Source of the DNA: Ascidiaceihabitans sp.
GTDB lineage: Bacteria; Pseudomonadota; Alphaproteobacteria; Rhodobacterales; Rhodobacteraceae
Assembly (NCBI GenBank): GCA_029251465.1
Contig: JAQXDI010000079.1
Coordinates: 1-36,312, forward strand
Length of the DNA stretch: 36,312 nucleotides
Direction of reading: 5' to 3'
Shown: positions 24,743 to 32,446 of the stretch, in pieces
Layout of the letters: each line of letters opens with the position of its first letter
How positions within the stretch are numbered: position 1 is the first letter of the stretch
Notes under the pieces: generated by a model
Seen by the model: only the letters and a program-made list of their open reading frames with translations
Databases searched by the model: none
What the model was told of the DNA's origin: nothing
Made by a program: the position numbers and the translations under genes

Positions 24743-26194
24743 ATGACCGACATCCAGCTGCACAACACGAAAACCCGCCGCAAAGAGGTATTCGCACCCA
24801 TCGACGACAAAAACGTGCGGATGTATGTCTGCGGGCCAACCGTGTACGACCGCGCCCACATCGGCAACGCGCGCCCTGTGCTGGTGTTCGATGTGCTGTT
24901 CCGGCTGCTGCGACACGTCTACGGGGCAGATCACGTGACCTACGTGCGCAATTTCACGGATGTCGATGACAAGATCAACGCAACGGCATTGGCGCGCCAG
25001 CAAGCTGGGGCGCAAGGGTCCCTCGAGGACCTGATCTCGGAGCGGACCGAAGAGACGATTGACTGGTACCTCAAGGACATGGGCGCACTCGGCGCGCTTG
25101 AACCAACCCACGCACCACGCGCCACGGGCTACATCGCGCCGATGGTGGCGATGATCGAAGACCTGATCGCCAAGGGCCACGCCTACGCTAAAGACGGGCA
25201 TGCGTTGTTCCGTGTGCGATCGTACAAGGAATACGGCAAACTGTCGGGGCGCTCTGTTGACGACATGATCGCAGGCGCGCGGGTCGAGGTGGCTCCGTTC
25301 AAAGAAGACCCGATGGACTTTGTGCTCTGGAAACCCTCAACCGAGGACCAGCCGGGTTGGGACAGTCCATGGGGACGGGGGCGCCCGGGCTGGCACATCG
25401 AATGCTCGGCCATGGCGCATGATTTGCTGGGTGAGGCATTCGACATCCACGGCGGGGGGAACGATCTGATGTTCCCGCACCACGAAAACGAAATCGCACA
25501 ATCCGCCTGCGCTGGGCACGGCTTTGCCAACGTCTGGATGCACAACGAAATGCTACAGGTCGAGGGCAAGAAGATGTCCAAGTCCTTGGGCAATTTCTTT
25601 ACCGTGCGCGATTTGTTGGATGACGGAGTGCCGGGGGAAGTGATCCGGTTTGTGATGCTGTCGACGCATTACAGGAAGCCGATGGATTGGACCGAGAAGA
25701 AGCGGCAAGAGGCGGAGAAGACGCTGCTTTCTTGGATACGAACAATTGATCTCGAAGGCGATGCTGTAGCTCAAGCTGTTACGGGTATGAATCCGCCAGA
25801 GGTGGTTGTTGCAGCCCTCTCGAATGATCTGAATACGCACCTTGCCTTGACTGAAATGATGCAGTTGGGAAAAGCAGCTAAGAGCGGTTTTGACGCCAAA
25901 GTACAACTTGCTGAAGCCATGGTATTTTTGGGGTTTGATTATACAGAGGACTGGATCGTTCCGCACGGATCATCTTTGGACAAATTGCTGCCTGATGGCA
26001 CCGATCTCATTGCCTATGAAACAGCTTTAAAAACCGCACGTGCCAAAGCGATGCAATCGAAAGACTTTGCTGAACTTGACGCAATGAAGAATATGCTGAT
26101 TGCTGCAGGTGTCAAAGTTCAAATGTCCAGAGATACAATTGAAATTGACGCTGGTCCTGATTTTGATTCATCAAAACTGGATGCCCTCAAATGA
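24743..26194 (+). CDS. cysS: Cysteine--tRNA ligase
   Basis: Charges tRNA-Cys with cysteine. The 483-residue length is normal. The class I signatures are HIGN (about 39-42) and KMSKS (277-281). Zinc ligands are expected at Cys30 ([10 protein letters not shown]), the Cys of WHIECSAM and the His in [12 protein letters not shown]. The anticodon-binding C-terminal part (from about residue 332) is intact and ends normally, but its DNA is much poorer in G+C: 51 of 120 bases in 26041-26160 against 71 of 120 in 25201-25320. The codons there look unlike the first part, which suggests past recombination with a foreign allele. Function should be retained. Confidence 0.96.
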   Translation: MTDIQLHNTKTRRKEVFAPIDDKNVRMYVCGPTVYDRAHIGNARPVLVFDVLFRLLRHVYGADHVTYVRNFTDVDDKINATALARQQAGAQGSLEDLISERTEETIDWYLKDMGALGALEPTHAPRATGYIAPMVAMIEDLIAKGHAYAKDGHALFRVRSYKEYGKLSGRSVDDMIAGARVEVAPFKEDPMDFVLWKPSTEDQPGWDSPWGRGRPGWHIECSAMAHDLLGEAFDIHGGGNDLMFPHHENEIAQSACAGHGFANVWMHNEMLQVEGKKMSKSLGNFFTVRDLLDDGVPGEVIRFVMLSTHYRKPMDWTEKKRQEAEKTLLSWIRTIDLEGDAVAQAVTGMNPPEVVVAALSNDLNTHLALTEMMQLGKAAKSGFDAKVQLAEAMVFLGFDYTEDWIVPHGSSLDKLLPDGTDLIAYETALKTARAKAMQSKDFAELDAMKNMLIAAGVKVQMSRDTIEIDAGPDFDSSKLDALK

Positions 26195-26299
26195 TCTGTT
26201 CAACAAAAAGGGCTTCTCCTCGAGCTGAGGGCGAGGACGGATTGGAGTCAAAACATGATGTTGCGCAAAACGGTAAAGAAAACGCCAATTTACCGCACG

Positions 26300-26314
26300 C
26301 TAACCCATTGTTAA
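26300..26314. promoter_or_regulatory. CtrA-like site
   Basis: CTAA-N7-TTAA (26300-26314), followed by C, matches the alphaproteobacterial CtrA consensus TTAA-N7-TTAA at seven of eight defined positions. A single site by sequence alone is weak evidence. Confidence 0.25.
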
Positions 26315-26320
26315 CGCAAA

Positions 26321-26338
26321 TGTTTCGCACGCGAAACA
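26321..26338. promoter_or_regulatory. Perfect 8+8 dyad before cimA
   Basis: TGTTTCGC-AC-GCGAAACA is a perfect dyad with a two-base centre, the shape of a transcription-factor operator. It lies 113 bases before the cimA start, in the non-coding gap after cysS (26195-26450). The binding protein is unknown. Confidence 0.4.
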
Positions 26339-26365
26339 AATCCGTATTCCGCAACATCCGCCCGT

Positions 26366-26420
26366 GGTGTGTCGAGACACACCTTACGATCCAAACGGGT
26401 AAGGTGTGTCTCGACACACC
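26366..26420. repeat. Perfect 21-bp inverted repeat of two palindromes
   Basis: The 21 bases at 26366-26386 recur exactly inverted at 26400-26420, with a 13-base spacer. Each arm contains its own palindrome: GGTGTGTC-GA-GACACACC on the left and GGTGTGTC-TC-GACACACC on the right. The right arm ends 30 bases before the cimA ATG. It could be a double operator, a hairpin terminator for cysS or a dispersed repeat. No T-run follows. Confidence 0.7.
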
Positions 26421-26450
26421 CCACAGCCCGAGCCGCGAAAGGGCAGCACC

Positions 26451-28082
26451 ATGACCCGCGAACGCCTCTACCTTTTTGACACCACCCTGCGCGACGGGCA
26501 GCAAACCCAAGGGGTGCAGTTTTCAACGGCCGAGAAAATCCAGATCGCAAATGCGCTTGATGCGCTGGGCGTGGATTACATCGAAGGGGGGTGGCCCGGT
26601 GCCAACCCGACCGACAGCGCGTTCTTTGACGAGGTCCCAAAAACCCGCGCGACAATGACTGCGTTTGGCATGACCAAACGCGCCGGCATGTCCGCTGAAA
26701 ACGATGACGTTCTGGCCGCGGTCACCAACGCAAATACGCCTGCGGTGTGCCTCGTGGGCAAGACCCACGATTTTCACGTGACCACTGCGCTGGGCATCAC
26801 GTTGGACGAAAACCTCGAGAATATCGCCAAGTCATTTGCCTATCTCAAGACCCAAGGGCGCGAGACGGTTTTCGACGCCGAACACTTTTTCGACGGCTAC
26901 AAATCCAATCGAAACTACGCCTTAAAAGCGATCAAAGCGGCCTATGAAAATGGGGCCCGATGGATCGCGTTGTGCGACACAAACGGTGGCACTTTACCTG
27001 CCGAAGTTGGCGGGATCACATCTGAAGTTATCGCAGCAGGCATCCCCGGCACGCATCTTGGCATCCACACGCACAACGACACCGAAAACGCGGTCGCCTG
27101 TTCGCTCGCCGCCATCGATGCGGGCGCGCGCCAAGTCCAAGGCACGCTGAACGGCCTAGGCGAACGCTGCGGCAATGCGAACCTGACCGCGTTAATCCCG
27201 ATCTTACTTTTGAAAGAACCCTACGCGAGCAAATACGAAACGGGTGTCAGCACGGACGCGCTCGCGAACCTGACCCGCACCAGCCGGATGTTGGATGAAA
27301 TCCTCAACCGCGTGCCGACAAAACAGGCAGCGTTCGTCGGGTCTTCGGCCTTTGCTCACAAGGCCGGGCTGCACGCCAGCGCGATCCTCAAGGATCCAAC
27401 CACCTACGAGCACGTCGTGCCATCAGTGATCGGCAACGCGCGGATCATCCCGATGTCGAACCAGGCAGGGCAATCCAATTTGCGCCGCCGCTTGGCCGAA
27501 GCCGGCATCGACGTCGCACCCAAAGATCCGGCCCTTAGCCGCATTCTGGACCGCATCAAAACCCGCGAGGCCGAAGGCTATTCCTACGACACCGCGCAGG
27601 CCAGTTTCGAACTGCTCGCCCGCGATGAACTGATGATGATGCCTGATCTGTTCGAGGTGAAGCGCTACCGTGTTACCGTAGAGCGGCGCAAAAACAAATA
27701 CGACCAAATGATCAGCCTGTCCGAGGCCGTTGTGGTCGTCAAAGTGAACGGCGAAAAGAAGCTTTCGGTTAGCGAATCCATGGATGACACCGGTGGTGAT
27801 CGCGGGCCAGTGAATGCGCTGGCAAAGGCGTTGGCTAAAGACTTAGGGCCGTTTCAAAACATGATCGAAGACATGCATCTTGTTGATTTCAAAGTCAGAA
27901 TCACACAAGGCGGCACCGAGGCTGTGACCCGCGTGATCATCGACAGCGAAGATGGGCAGGGCGCGCGTTGGTCGACCGTTGGGGTCAGTCCGAACATAGT
28001 CGATGCGTCATTCGAGGCGCTGCTGGATGCGATCCGCTGGAAATTGATCCGCGACGGAGCAGAGCAAAACGCTTCCAAATAA
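26451..28082 (+). CDS. cimA: Citramalate synthase
   Basis: Condenses pyruvate and acetyl-CoA to (R)-citramalate, giving a threonine-independent route to isoleucine. Start 26451 gives 543 residues beginning MTRERLYLFDTTLRDGQQTQGVQF; the 15-residue extension to 26406 would be translated from the upstream palindrome. The catalytic HMGL-type barrel shows DTTLRDG with the CimA-specific QQTQGVQFS, the metal-binding HTHNDTENAVA and GLGERCGNANL. The LeuA-type regulatory domain is at the C-terminus (about 415-535, FEVKRYRVTVERRKN...), so feedback control by isoleucine is plausible. It stands alone, with unusual palindromic DNA in front. Confidence 0.94.
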   Translation: MTRERLYLFDTTLRDGQQTQGVQFSTAEKIQIANALDALGVDYIEGGWPGANPTDSAFFDEVPKTRATMTAFGMTKRAGMSAENDDVLAAVTNANTPAVCLVGKTHDFHVTTALGITLDENLENIAKSFAYLKTQGRETVFDAEHFFDGYKSNRNYALKAIKAAYENGARWIALCDTNGGTLPAEVGGITSEVIAAGIPGTHLGIHTHNDTENAVACSLAAIDAGARQVQGTLNGLGERCGNANLTALIPILLLKEPYASKYETGVSTDALANLTRTSRMLDEILNRVPTKQAAFVGSSAFAHKAGLHASAILKDPTTYEHVVPSVIGNARIIPMSNQAGQSNLRRRLAEAGIDVAPKDPALSRILDRIKTREAEGYSYDTAQASFELLARDELMMMPDLFEVKRYRVTVERRKNKYDQMISLSEAVVVVKVNGEKKLSVSESMDDTGGDRGPVNALAKALAKDLGPFQNMIEDMHLVDFKVRITQGGTEAVTRVIIDSEDGQGARWSTVGVSPNIVDASFEALLDAIRWKLIRDGAEQNASK

Positions 28083-28090
28083 ATGTAACC

Positions 28091-28134
28091 TTGACGTTGC
28101 ATGGCGATCTTCCTAAATGTAACCCATGAGTTAC
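28091..28134 (+). promoter_or_regulatory. Promoter with overlapping dyad for the membrane protein/HTH unit
   Basis: TTGACG (28091-28096) and TAAATG (28114-28119) are 17 bases apart. The dyad GTAAC-N6-GTTAC (28119-28134) with CATG at its centre overlaps the -10 region and transcription start. The sequence TAAATGTAACC occurs at 28114-28124 and also at 28080-28090. The site is well placed for repression by the HTH protein encoded in the same unit. The -35 match is good and the -10 match is moderate. Confidence 0.45.
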
Positions 28135-28151
28135 TTTTTGAGGATTCGCAC

Positions 28152-28559
28152 ATGACCCTATCTGATGAACACATCGCCAAAGTCCGCAGCCTGGGCCTGC
28201 TTGGCGCGGGCGGCAGTTGCCTGCTGTATGCCGTGCTTGCGTTGATCCAGAACCGCCCCGATCCGATGCTTTGGTTCGTCCCTTTGGCCATCGGCGTGCT
28301 GGCCGCAATCGTGATCTGGACCGTGTGTTTCATCGCCGGACGCGGTGCCGCGCAGGCTGCATCAGACGAGCTGTTCTTGCAAATCACGACCAAAGCACAA
28401 CGCCACGCCTATTGGATTGCGTTGTCGATGTTCGCGCTGTTTGCCTATCCGTTGATCAGCGGCATGATCACGTGGGCCACAGGGTTTGCGGCGATGGGAA
28501 CCATCACAGGCGCCGCCTATCCGTTGTTGTTTGTGTTCTACGAGTGGCGCGACGCATGA
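28152..28559 (+). CDS. Small integral membrane protein paired with HTH regulator
   Basis: A 135-residue inner-membrane protein I do not recognise by family name. Start 28152 (MTLSDEHIAKVRSLG) has GAGG nine bases upstream and is preferred over 28101. Four hydrophobic segments are visible, at about residues 15-34, 38-62, 84-108 and 115-132, with a hydrophilic loop carrying ASDELFLQITTKAQRHAY between the second and third. The stop overlaps the start of the HTH gene by four bases. Small membrane protein plus small Cro/CI-type regulator pairs of this kind are known in many bacteria; a role for the membrane protein in sensing or sequestering the regulator is inference. Confidence 0.75.
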   Translation: MTLSDEHIAKVRSLGLLGAGGSCLLYAVLALIQNRPDPMLWFVPLAIGVLAAIVIWTVCFIAGRGAAQAASDELFLQITTKAQRHAYWIALSMFALFAYPLISGMITWATGFAAMGTITGAAYPLLFVFYEWRDA

Positions 28560-28762
28560 GCGTTTTACGAAATCATCTCAAAGCTTTGCGGGCGGAGCGC
28601 AGCATGACCCAAGCTGATCTTGCCACAGCTGCTGGCGTGTCGCGCAAAACGATCAACACCATCGAAAATCAGGTGTTTGTGCCCTCAACCACCCTCGCTT
28701 TGACACTGGCGCGTGTGCTGGACGTCAGCGTGCACGATATTTTTGAATTGGACATAGAGTGA
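28556..28762 (+). CDS. Small HTH (Cro/CI, XRE family) transcriptional regulator
   Basis: A 68-residue DNA-binding protein consisting almost entirely of one XRE-type helix-turn-helix. HLKALRAERSMTQADLATAA and GVSRKTINTIENQVFVPS form the core, and LALTLARVLDVSVHDIFEL completes the five-helix fold. It resembles the YozG-like regulators paired with membrane proteins. The ATG overlaps the preceding stop (ATGA), and its own stop overlaps the GTG of the hydrolase gene. A dyad over the upstream promoter is a candidate autoregulatory operator. There is no effector domain, so any signal must come from a partner such as the membrane protein. Confidence 0.9.
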   Translation: MSVLRNHLKALRAERSMTQADLATAAGVSRKTINTIENQVFVPSTTLALTLARVLDVSVHDIFELDIE

Positions 28763-29739
28763 TCAAACGTATGCTGAGCTATGTCCTGACGTCTTTTGTC
28801 ATCACGGGCTGCATTGCGCTGGGGTTGATCGCGTCGGATCGCCCGAAACCGTTGGAGCCGACGCAGGGCCTCGATTTCACGACGGCGATGGGCCAAGATC
28901 TAAGCCAAGTTATTGATACTACGCCTGTATTGATGCGCGACGGGTCCGAAATGGCCGTGCGCCTGTACGGTGCTGCGGGGGCGGATCAACCGCTGATCGT
29001 GTTGGTGCACGGGTCGGGGTGGCACGGAATGCAGATTGACGGTTTGGCGCGCGGTTTGGCGGATCACGCCCGCGTTTTGGTGCCTGATTTGCGCGGTCAC
29101 GGGGCCAACCCCGAACGGCGTGGTGATGTGGATTACATTGGGCAGATGGAGGACGATCTGGCCGATTTGATCACGGTTCAGGCACAACCGACCCAAAAGA
29201 TCGCCATGCTGGGCCATTCCTCTGGTGGTGGTTTGGTCGTGCGTTTTGCGGGCGGTGAACACGGTGGCATGCTGGATCGCGCCGTGCTGCTGGCCCCGTT
29301 CCTGAAATACAACGCACCCACCACGCGGCAGGATGCGGGGGGCTGGGCACACACTATGGTGCGTCGAATTATTGGGTTGTCGATGCTGAACACTTTCAAA
29401 ATCACAACGCTGAACCACCTGCCGATCATCCAGTTCAACATGCCACAAGCGGTGCTGGACGGGGCCTACGGGCACACAGCGACAACGCAGTATTCGTACC
29501 GTTTGAACGCCGGTTTTGCCCCGCGCGGCGACTACATGACCGATATCGCAGCCTTGCCTAAGTTCTCGCTGATTGTCGGAACCAAGGACGAGGCTTTCTT
29601 TGCGCATGAATATGAGCCGCTGATGCGACAGGCCACTGGCAAGGGCCGCTATCTGTTGGTAGAGGGCGAGGGGCATTTGCCGATTGTCGATGCCCCAGAA
29701 ACCCTAGCCGCGATCAAAGAGGATCTCAGTGGACTTTGA
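28759..29739 (+). CDS. Membrane-anchored alpha/beta hydrolase
   Basis: A 326-residue serine hydrolase with an N-terminal hydrophobic anchor or signal (about 5-25). The oxyanion region is LVHGSGWHGMQIDGL. VLVPDLRGHGANPERRGDVDY follows, the nucleophile elbow is GHSSGG (Ser about 154), and the acid/histidine end is EGEGHLPIVDAPE. Lysophospholipase-like esterases look similar; the substrate is unknown. The GTG at 28759 overlaps the HTH stop. An ATG at 28771 is an alternative start. The last 11 bases overlap the next gene. Confidence 0.85.
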   Translation: MIKRMLSYVLTSFVITGCIALGLIASDRPKPLEPTQGLDFTTAMGQDLSQVIDTTPVLMRDGSEMAVRLYGAAGADQPLIVLVHGSGWHGMQIDGLARGLADHARVLVPDLRGHGANPERRGDVDYIGQMEDDLADLITVQAQPTQKIAMLGHSSGGGLVVRFAGGEHGGMLDRAVLLAPFLKYNAPTTRQDAGGWAHTMVRRIIGLSMLNTFKITTLNHLPIIQFNMPQAVLDGAYGHTATTQYSYRLNAGFAPRGDYMTDIAALPKFSLIVGTKDEAFFAHEYEPLMRQATGKGRYLLVEGEGHLPIVDAPETLAAIKEDLSGL

Positions 29740-30493
29740 TAATGATCTGAACGCCTGCGCCGCACTGGTCGAACGCGGCGATCCAGAGCGGTTTCGCACC
29801 GTGATGGCAGCGCCTGTTGCTGCGCGTGCCAAACTGTTCCCGCTGTATGCCTTTAACGTCGAGGTGGCGCGCGCGCCGTGGGTGACAGCGGAGCCGATGA
29901 TTGCTGAAATGCGCCTGCAATGGTGGCGCGACGCGCTTGAGGAAATTGCGACAGGTGTGAGCGCGCGTCGTCACGAGGTTGTCACACCTTTGGTCGATGT
30001 TTTGTCGGCAAACACAGCTAAGATGCTGGATGAACTGATCGCTGTAAGGCGTCGGGATATTTACAAAGATGCGTTTGAAGATGAGGCACATTTCACCAAC
30101 TACATTGATCAAACAGCGGGTCATTTGATGGTCGCTGCGACCCGTAGTTTGGGTGCTGCTGAGGAAGATGTCGTGCGCGATGCAGCCTTTGGTGCAGGGA
30201 TTGCTGCGTGGTTGCGCGCGGTTCCTCAGCTTGAGGCGGCCAAGCGCGTTCCGCTGCTGGATGGTCGGGCTGAAGCCGTGCAGGATCTGGCGGCTGGCGC
30301 GTTGCGGCGGTTGCAAAAGGCGCGGGCGTCAAAGGCCAAGATTTCCAAAGCCGCCAGCGTCGCGATGTGGCCCGTGGTTGGTGCCGATCAACTGCTGAAG
30401 CAGGTGGTCCGTGACCCGATGTCCGTGGCCGAAGGGCGGCTGGATGCACGTCCCAAACCCCTGATCTGGGCCGCGATGTTCGGGCGTTGGTAG
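29729..30493 (+). CDS. Squalene/phytoene synthase-like protein lacking catalytic aspartates
   Basis: A 254-residue all-helical protein of the squalene/phytoene synthase fold, closest in feel to the NDUFAF6-like group, whose mitochondrial member helps assemble respiratory complex I. Recognisable parts are KLFPLYAFNVEVARAPWVTAEPMIAEMRLQWWRDALE and later AAFGAGIAAWLRAVPQLEAAKRVPL. The first Asp-rich motif of true synthases (DxxxD after the YAF segment) is replaced by NVEVARAPW, so prenyl condensation is unlikely. The start is GTG at 29729 with GAGGA before it, overlapping the hydrolase by 11 bases. An enzyme role and a complex I assembly role remain open. Confidence 0.82.
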   Translation: MDFDNDLNACAALVERGDPERFRTVMAAPVAARAKLFPLYAFNVEVARAPWVTAEPMIAEMRLQWWRDALEEIATGVSARRHEVVTPLVDVLSANTAKMLDELIAVRRRDIYKDAFEDEAHFTNYIDQTAGHLMVAATRSLGAAEEDVVRDAAFGAGIAAWLRAVPQLEAAKRVPLLDGRAEAVQDLAAGALRRLQKARASKAKISKAASVAMWPVVGADQLLKQVVRDPMSVAEGRLDARPKPLIWAAMFGRW

Positions 30494-30503
30494 TGCGCAA
30501 GCT

Positions 30504-31166
30504 TTAGATCTGTTTCCAAGCTTTGTTTAGCCATTTGCGTGGTCGGGCAGACAAAAACGGTTCTGCGTCCATAGGTTCTAACCCGCGACGTTCCAGAAAA
30601 ACAGCCAGCGCTGCCGCACGCGAGGGCTGCGTCATGTATCCGCTCCAACCTGCTTGTTCCGCTGCTTGTAACTGAAAACACCCGAAACCTGCGATGATGC
30701 AGTGCAAGTCGGTGGCCAGTTCATGTGCTTCGTACCCACCGGGCAAGCGGTCAACGATGTCGGCTAGGCGCGCATGCATCAATTCATGGGCCATCGTGTT
30801 GATGAACTGTATGGGCTGCGCCATGAGCTCGGGATTGTAACGGATCAGCGGGTTCAAAGGATCATGGTGATATTCGCCAGCGACTTCGCCCAAGGAGGTG
30901 TAATCGTGACGCCATTGCGCATCGATTTTTGGCAATGGATCAACGGTGATCTGTACGTCTAGCGCCATGAGCTGCGCAATCCGGTTCGCAATTGTCTGTG
31001 CGGTCGCTTGGTTTTGCCCCTTTGGCACGTCGAAAAATTCACGGGTTGGGGTGATCAATTGCGCCGCTTTGGTCCAGTTTGGGCGATGAGTGTCGACCCA
31101 ATCGTAGCTTTCGTGAATCCATCCCATCATGTCGTCGCTGACAATAGGTTTTGAATTCCAGAACAT
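30504..31166 (-). CDS. Putative zinc metallopeptidase (HExxH), coupled to MFS transporter
   Basis: A 220-residue cytoplasmic protein with no signal peptide, family not recognised. It carries the zinc motif HELMH (His127, Glu128, His131) in QFINTMAHELMHARLADI. The segment YEAHELATDLHCIIAGFG (about 145-162) offers Glu149 with Asp153, the E-x3-D arrangement of gluzincin third ligands. The N-terminal part contains VDPLPKIDAQWRHDYTSLGEV. The ATG shares one base with the MFS stop (TAATG), so translation of the two is coupled. It converges with the squalene-synthase-like gene only 10 bases away. Proteolytic activity is inferred from the motif alone. Confidence 0.7.
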   Translation of the reverse strand: MFWNSKPIVSDDMMGWIHESYDWVDTHRPNWTKAAQLITPTREFFDVPKGQNQATAQTIANRIAQLMALDVQITVDPLPKIDAQWRHDYTSLGEVAGEYHHDPLNPLIRYNPELMAQPIQFINTMAHELMHARLADIVDRLPGGYEAHELATDLHCIIAGFGCFQLQAAEQAGWSGYMTQPSRAAALAVFLERRGLEPMDAEPFLSARPRKWLNKAWKQI

Positions 31167-32392
31167 TACACCGTTTGCTCTTTGGGGCGTAGCACCAGCC
31201 AGATCAGCGCGCCGCCGGCCAGCACCAAAAACGGTGCCATGGCGTAGTTGACTGCCGCCCAGCCTGTCGCCGGATCGCCGCCAGAGCAGTTCATCAAACC
31301 GCCCGAGGCAAGCGATGCCAGTGTCACGCCGCCAAACACCAGCAGGTCATTCAGGCCCTGCATGCGGCCGCGTTCGTGTTCGGAATAGCTGGTGGTCAGC
31401 ATTGTTGTGGCCCCGATAAAGCCAAAGTTCCAGCCGATGCCCAGCAGCACCAAAGCCACGTTAAAGTGCATGATATCAACGCCCATGAGCGCAACAATGC
31501 CCGCGCCACCCAGAATTGCGATGCCCATGCCGACGATCTTTTCGACGCCAAAGCGGGCGATCAAATGGCCGGTGAAAAACGACGGGGCGAACATGGCCAG
31601 CACGTGGCCCATGACAATGTTGGAGGCGTCCGCTTTGGTGAACCCACAGCCAACAACCGCCAGCGGGGTCGAGGTCATCACGAGGTTCATCAATGCATAA
31701 GAAACCATCGCACAGATCACCGCGACGGCGATGCGCGGGGTTGTGATCAGCTCCCAACGGGTGCGGCCTTTGGGGCTGTCAGCGGTCGGGGCGGCAGGTT
31801 TTGGGATGTTGATGAAATAGAACAGTGACGAGCCGATGACGTTCAGGAAAATCACCGCGATGTAGGATCCCATGAACACGACGGGCAGGGCGTCCGACGT
31901 CAGTTTAACCAGTTGCGTGCCGATCACGGCAGCCCCTAGGCCACCCGCCATGACGTATGAAATCGCCTTGGGGCGGTAGGCTTCAGATGCGGAATCAGCG
32001 GCAGCAAAGCGGTAAAACCCCTGGGCCGACATGTAGATGCCAGTGAAAAAGCTGCCGATCAAAAAGACCGGAAAACTGCTGAGGTACAAACCGTAGGCAC
32101 AAATCGCGCCTGCAATCGCACCACCCGCCGTGCCCAACAAAAACCCTGTGCGCCGTCCGTAGCGCTGCATGATCGCAGAGACCGGCGTGGCCGACAGCAT
32201 CGACCCCAGAACAATCAGCGAAATCGGCAAGGTCGCAAAACAGATGTTTGACGCCAATGACTGCCCCGCGAGGCCGCCAATCGTAAAGATCAGCGGCATT
32301 TGCGCGCCAAGGAATGCTTGGGCCAAGACCAGCACAAACACGTTTCGTTTTGCCAAAGCATCATTTGCGGGGGGGGCTATTGTGGCTGTCAT
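31166..32392 (-). CDS. Major facilitator superfamily transporter
   Basis: A 408-residue inner-membrane secondary transporter with about twelve hydrophobic segments. Start 32392 (MTATIAPPANDALAKRN) is preferred to 32437, because the extra residues overlap the divergent cobK promoter region. The loop 2-3 signature is visible as MQRYGRRTGFLLGTAGG, and the equivalent in the second half is ARFGVEKIVGMGIAILGG. SEHERGRMQGLNDLLVFGG is a typical loop in this group. The substrate is unknown. A run of eight C on the coding strand falls in codons 6-8. The gene is coupled to the metallopeptidase-like gene through TAATG. Confidence 0.88.
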   Translation of the reverse strand: MTATIAPPANDALAKRNVFVLVLAQAFLGAQMPLIFTIGGLAGQSLASNICFATLPISLIVLGSMLSATPVSAIMQRYGRRTGFLLGTAGGAIAGAICAYGLYLSSFPVFLIGSFFTGIYMSAQGFYRFAAADSASEAYRPKAISYVMAGGLGAAVIGTQLVKLTSDALPVVFMGSYIAVIFLNVIGSSLFYFINIPKPAAPTADSPKGRTRWELITTPRIAVAVICAMVSYALMNLVMTSTPLAVVGCGFTKADASNIVMGHVLAMFAPSFFTGHLIARFGVEKIVGMGIAILGGAGIVALMGVDIMHFNVALVLLGIGWNFGFIGATTMLTTSYSEHERGRMQGLNDLLVFGGVTLASLASGGLMNCSGGDPATGWAAVNYAMAPFLVLAGGALIWLVLRPKEQTV

Positions 32393-32446
32393 GCCCGAGC
32401 GATAGCCGTTAGCCTGAGGGTGAGCAAGAGGGGGCACGCTGCTGAA

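Noticed and set aside
26191..26454. An 87-codon ORF between cysS and cimA
   Set aside because: It runs through the palindromes, has no ribosome-binding site or protein-like character, and is best seen as chance.
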